Shown piece after piece: positions 5,797-7,712 of a DNA stretch of 7,712 nt. How positions within the stretch are numbered: position 1 is the stretch's first letter; every line of letters starts with the position of its first letter. The position numbers and the translations under genes were made by a program. The stretch is from Clostridiales bacterium (lineage in GTDB: Bacteria; Bacillota; Clostridia; WRLR01), in contig JAITSR010000159.1 in the NCBI GenBank assembly GCA_031287655.1, positions 1 through 7,712 of the forward strand, read 5' to 3'. The notes under the pieces are model-generated. The model was not told where the DNA came from. It saw nothing but the letters and a program-made list of their open reading frames with translations, and did not search any database.

Positions 5797-6957
5797 TTAC
5801 CATATCCTCTTTTGGGGTCCGCCGCCGCCGCCTTCGCCTTCGTCCGCGCGAAAACCGGCGTAGAAGCGTTCGCGAAAGCCCCCAAGGTCGTCCTCTATTA
5901 TAGCCTGTCTGATCCGTTTCATCAAGTCCAGCAGAAAATACAGATTGTGGATCGTCGTGAGCCGCACGCCGAGGATCTCCCCCGCCTTGATCAGGTGCCG
6001 GATATACGCCCGCGAAAAGTTCCGGCAGGTATAGCAGCCGCAGGCCGCGTCGATCGGTCCGTCGTCCCGCGCGTACTTTTGATCCCGGATAATCACCCGC
6101 CCGCGCGACGTCATCACGGTCCCGTTGCGCGCCATTCGCGTCGGCAGCACGCAGTCGAACAGGTCGATGCCGCGCAGCACACCCTCTATCAGGTAGTCCG
6201 GGCTCCCGACGCCCATCAGGTAGCGCGGTTTGTCCGCGGGCAGGATAGGAGCGACGTGTTCGAGTATCCGGTACATATCCGCCGCGGGCTCGCCGACGCT
6301 CAGCCCGCCGATCGCGTAGCCCGGAAAACCGATGCGGCAAAGCGCCTCCGCGCTCCTTTCGCGCAGGTCCTCATAAACGCCGCCCTGCACGATCCCAAAA
6401 AGGCTCTGTCTGCCGGGGTCGCCCGCGCTCTCATGCCGCTCCTTGCAGCGCTGTGCCCAACGCGTCGTCCGGTCGGTGGATTCCCGCACATATTCGTATT
6501 CGCTCGGGAACGGCGCGCACTCGTCGAACGCCATGATGATGTCCGCTCCGAGGGCGTTTTGAATGTCGGTCGCCCGCTCCGGCGTGAAAAATTGGCGCGA
6601 CCCGTCGATGTGCGAGCGAAACGCGACGCCGTCCTCCCGAATGTCGCGTATATCCTTCAGGCTGAACACCTGAAAGCCCCCGCTGTCGGTCAGGATCGGC
6701 CCGTCCCAGTGCATGAAGCGGTGCAGCCCCCCGGCCTCGCGCACGACGTCCTCGCCGGGACGCATCGCAAGATGGTATGTGTTCGACAAAATGATCCGTG
6801 CGCCGACCGCGGTCAGCTCCTCGGGCGACATGCCCTTGACGGTGGCCTGCGTGCCGACCGGCATAAACATCGGCGTGTCAAAGGACCCGTGCGGCGTGTG
6901 GACCCGCCCAAGGCGCGCACCGGTCTGCGCGCAGGTTTTGATCAACTCAAATGACAT
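5797..6957 (-). CDS. tgt: tRNA-guanine(34) transglycosylase (Tgt)
   Basis: From ATG 6957 the product is 386 residues, normal for bacterial Tgt. It swaps guanine-34 for preQ1 in the anticodons of tRNAs for Tyr, His, Asn and Asp, an entry step of queuosine synthesis. Visible landmarks are DSGGFQVFSL (91-100, acid/base Asp91), FDEC (144-147), QGG (191-193), GGLSVGEP (217-224), LFDCVLPTR with nucleophile Asp268, and the zinc site CGCYTC plus TIHN (Cys306, Cys308, Cys311, His337). Cys147 and Val221 match the bacterial preQ1-using type. The C-terminus carries a GEGGGGG stretch before QKRIW, a modest oddity. ATG 6957 is preferred to ATG 6963 because CGGA sits at a usable distance only from the former. 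Its A is also the last base of the antitoxin stop (TAATG), so translation is probably coupled. No queA is seen upstream. Confidence 0.97.
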   Translation of the reverse strand: MSFELIKTCAQTGARLGRVHTPHGSFDTPMFMPVGTQATVKGMSPEELTAVGARIILSNTYHLAMRPGEDVVREAGGLHRFMHWDGPILTDSGGFQVFSLKDIRDIREDGVAFRSHIDGSRQFFTPERATDIQNALGADIIMAFDECAPFPSEYEYVRESTDRTTRWAQRCKERHESAGDPGRQSLFGIVQGGVYEDLRERSAEALCRIGFPGYAIGGLSVGEPAADMYRILEHVAPILPADKPRYLMGVGSPDYLIEGVLRGIDLFDCVLPTRMARNGTVMTSRGRVIIRDQKYARDDGPIDAACGCYTCRNFSRAYIRHLIKAGEILGVRLTTIHNLYFLLDLMKRIRQAIIEDDLGGFRERFYAGFRADEGEGGGGGPQKRIW

Positions 6958-7271
6958 TACCATTCCGCAAAACCATATCGCCGCAAGGCTTCCGGGTCCT
7001 TATCCGCGATGGCAAGAACCCTTGCCGCCGCGCCGCTCGGTTTCCCACGACCATACTCCCATGATTCGACCGTTTTCTTAGATACACCGATAACCTCAGC
7101 GAAAAACCCCTGAGACATATTGAGCCTATCTCGGATGTCTCGGATTTCATCGGCTGTATACTCTTTCGGCGCTATCGCCGTAACATAGTGCGACCGGAGT
7201 TCTATCTTTCCTTGCGCGTGGGATAACATTTCTTGTAACCCGCGCATAATGCTTTCAGATACTTCACTCAA
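6957..7271 (-). CDS. higA: HigA/NadS-type helix-turn-helix antitoxin
   Basis: From TTG 7271 the protein has 104 residues. The N-terminal part (about 5-30, ESIMRGLQEMLSHAQGK..ELR) resembles the toxin-binding segment of HigA-2-like antitoxins. Residues 40-86 form an HTH of the Xre/Cro type: YTADEIRDIRDRLNMSQ, FAEVIGVSKKTVESWEYGR, GAAARVL. Such antitoxins neutralise the toxin and repress their own promoter. The TTG start is favoured by GGGAGG (7285-7280) 8 bases upstream. An upstream TTG at 7307 and an ATG at 7247 are alternatives with poorer sites. It overlaps the toxin gene end by 8 bases, so expression is likely coupled. Its stop (6959-6957) shares a base with the tgt start. Base composition is lower in G+C than in tgt. 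Confidence 0.88.
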   Translation of the reverse strand: MSEVSESIMRGLQEMLSHAQGKIELRSHYVTAIAPKEYTADEIRDIRDRLNMSQGFFAEVIGVSKKTVESWEYGRGKPSGAAARVLAIADKDPEALRRYGFAEW

Positions 7272-7623
7272 GCTTTTCGCCTCCCAACTCTCTCTTAGTC
7301 TGCTCAACTATCTTTTTGAACATCTCACGTTCTGCAGGAGAAATATTTTCTTTCTGAGATTTCGGGTATGTCGTGATAAGATAAACGCGCTTATAAACAA
7401 CGAGGTCCACATACAAGACGCGCGAACCCCCGCTCTTTCCTTTTCCCTCAAAAGCAAATCGCATTTTCCGCAATCCGCTGGTACCACGCATCACGGCTCC
7501 GACTTGCGGATTTACAATAATCTCATTTTCGAGCCGACGCCTGTCTTCGCCGTTGAGACCCATGTGTTCCCATTGTTTATCAAACTCAAAAGTCGAAACG
7601 AACAATCGCCCTATTGCGCTCAC
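7264..7623 (-). CDS. higB: HigB/RelE-superfamily toxin (HigB-2-like)
   Basis: The 119-residue product matches HigB-2-type toxins, ribosome-dependent mRNA endonucleases of the RelE/ParE superfamily. It opens with LFVSTFEFDKQW (7-18). It then has the helix REENP-like region RRLENEIIVNPQVG (29-42), the core GTSGLRKMRF (47-56), the basic loop GKGKSGGSRVLYVD (60-73), and YLITTYPKSQKENISPAERE (81-100), where the strand and following lysine-rich stretch complete the RelE fold. The start is GTG 7623, preceded by GAAAGAAG, a poor but purine-rich site only about 13 bases from the expected transcript end. Toxin precedes antitoxin, the order usual for higBA and opposite to most TA modules. One 60-base stretch (7321-7380) is 40% G+C by count against 68% for 6301-6360 in tgt, which suggests acquisition by transfer. 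Confidence 0.9.
   Translation of the reverse strand: MSAIGRLFVSTFEFDKQWEHMGLNGEDRRRLENEIIVNPQVGAVMRGTSGLRKMRFAFEGKGKSGGSRVLYVDLVVYKRVYLITTYPKSQKENISPAEREMFKKIVEQTKRELGGEKLE
7280..7285 (-). promoter_or_regulatory. Shine-Dalgarno deciding the antitoxin start
   Basis: GGGAGG lies inside the end of the toxin gene, 8 bases before TTG 7271. It supports a TTG initiation codon overlapping the toxin stop (CTTGAGTGA). Confidence 0.7.
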
Positions 7624-7642
7624 CTTCTTTCACTCTATGTTC

Positions 7643-7671
7643 ATTTTATCCTATTAAATAGGATGCGTCAA
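7643..7671 (-). promoter_or_regulatory. Promoter of the toxin-antitoxin (and probably tgt-yajC) operon
   Basis: On the minus strand, TTGACG (7671-7666), a 17-base spacer, then TAAAAT (7648-7643). The A+T-rich stretch upstream (7672-7691) may act as an UP element. Transcription would start near 7636, leaving a leader of only about a dozen bases before the toxin GTG. No separate promoter for tgt was found downstream. The remaining bases up to 7712 are A+T-rich with no gene seen. Confidence 0.85.
7648..7664. promoter_or_regulatory. Perfect palindromic operator inside the promoter spacer
   Basis: ATCCTATT, one central base, AATAGGAT: 8-base arms with no mismatch. It fills the gap between the -35 and -10 boxes. 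This is where a HigA-type dimer would bind to block RNA polymerase, so it is the likely autoregulatory site; the binding itself is inferred. Confidence 0.75.
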
Positions 7672-7712
7672 TCTTTTTCAAAAATTTACTTAACGGTCTT
7701 TACGATTTTTAT

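Noticed and set aside
5812..6954. Long plus-strand open frame of about 380 codons opposite tgt
   Set aside because: It mirrors the codon structure of tgt, a firmly identified gene with all catalytic residues; G+C-rich genes commonly leave long antisense frames. There is no promoter, ribosome site or recognisable protein.
7642..7644. ATG on the minus strand upstream of the toxin GTG
   Set aside because: It lies within the -10 region and is followed by a stop after four codons, so it cannot be the toxin start.

Overview
The window reads almost entirely on the minus strand and looks like a chromosomal housekeeping block of a G+C-rich member of the Bacillota, probably a Clostridia-like lineage. 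The main reason is the order rpsO - pnp - M16 peptidase (MlpA/YmxG type), which is characteristic of that phylum; tgt - yajC is also a common bacterial pair. The taxon is an inference from gene order and family resemblance only.

Read along the minus strand from high to low coordinates, the layout is as follows. (1) A sigma-70-type promoter with a perfect 17-base palindrome between its -35 and -10 boxes (7643-7671) drives a HigB/RelE-type toxin and a helix-turn-helix HigA-type antitoxin. These two genes are visibly less G+C-rich than everything after them. (2) The antitoxin stop codon overlaps the start codon of tgt (TAATG), so a toxin-antitoxin module appears to sit at the head of a tgt-yajC operon (tRNA queuosine modification, then a Sec translocase accessory protein). 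(3) yajC is not followed by secD. Instead there is a gene-free, hairpin-dense stretch of about 290 bases with 12-base imperfect terminal inverted repeats (5058-5343). (4) A clear promoter (5000-5028) and a leader of about 87 bases that can fold as a candidate pseudoknot precede rpsO. (5) rpsO is followed by a perfect 9-bp hairpin and then pnp, a tightly packed M16-family zinc peptidase gene, and a DUF445-family membrane protein gene that runs off the window start.

The first 1177 bases look like a non-coding, repeat-rich stretch but are one continuous minus-strand reading frame. It starts at a GTG with a good Shine-Dalgarno and carries the DUF445 signature. The protein is expanded by an Ala/Gly/acidic low-complexity insert, four tandem copies of a 9-residue unit (27 bp), and a run of 7-residue units (21 bp) that continues past the window edge.

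The genes cover RNA and translation (S15, PNPase, Tgt), envelope and secretion (YajC, DUF445 protein), a processing peptidase and a toxin-antitoxin module. No RNA genes, CRISPR array or transposase gene is visible. The points most worth a second look are the wiring of the TA module into tgt, the hairpin-dense intergenic element, the rpsO leader fold and the repeat-expanded DUF445 protein.
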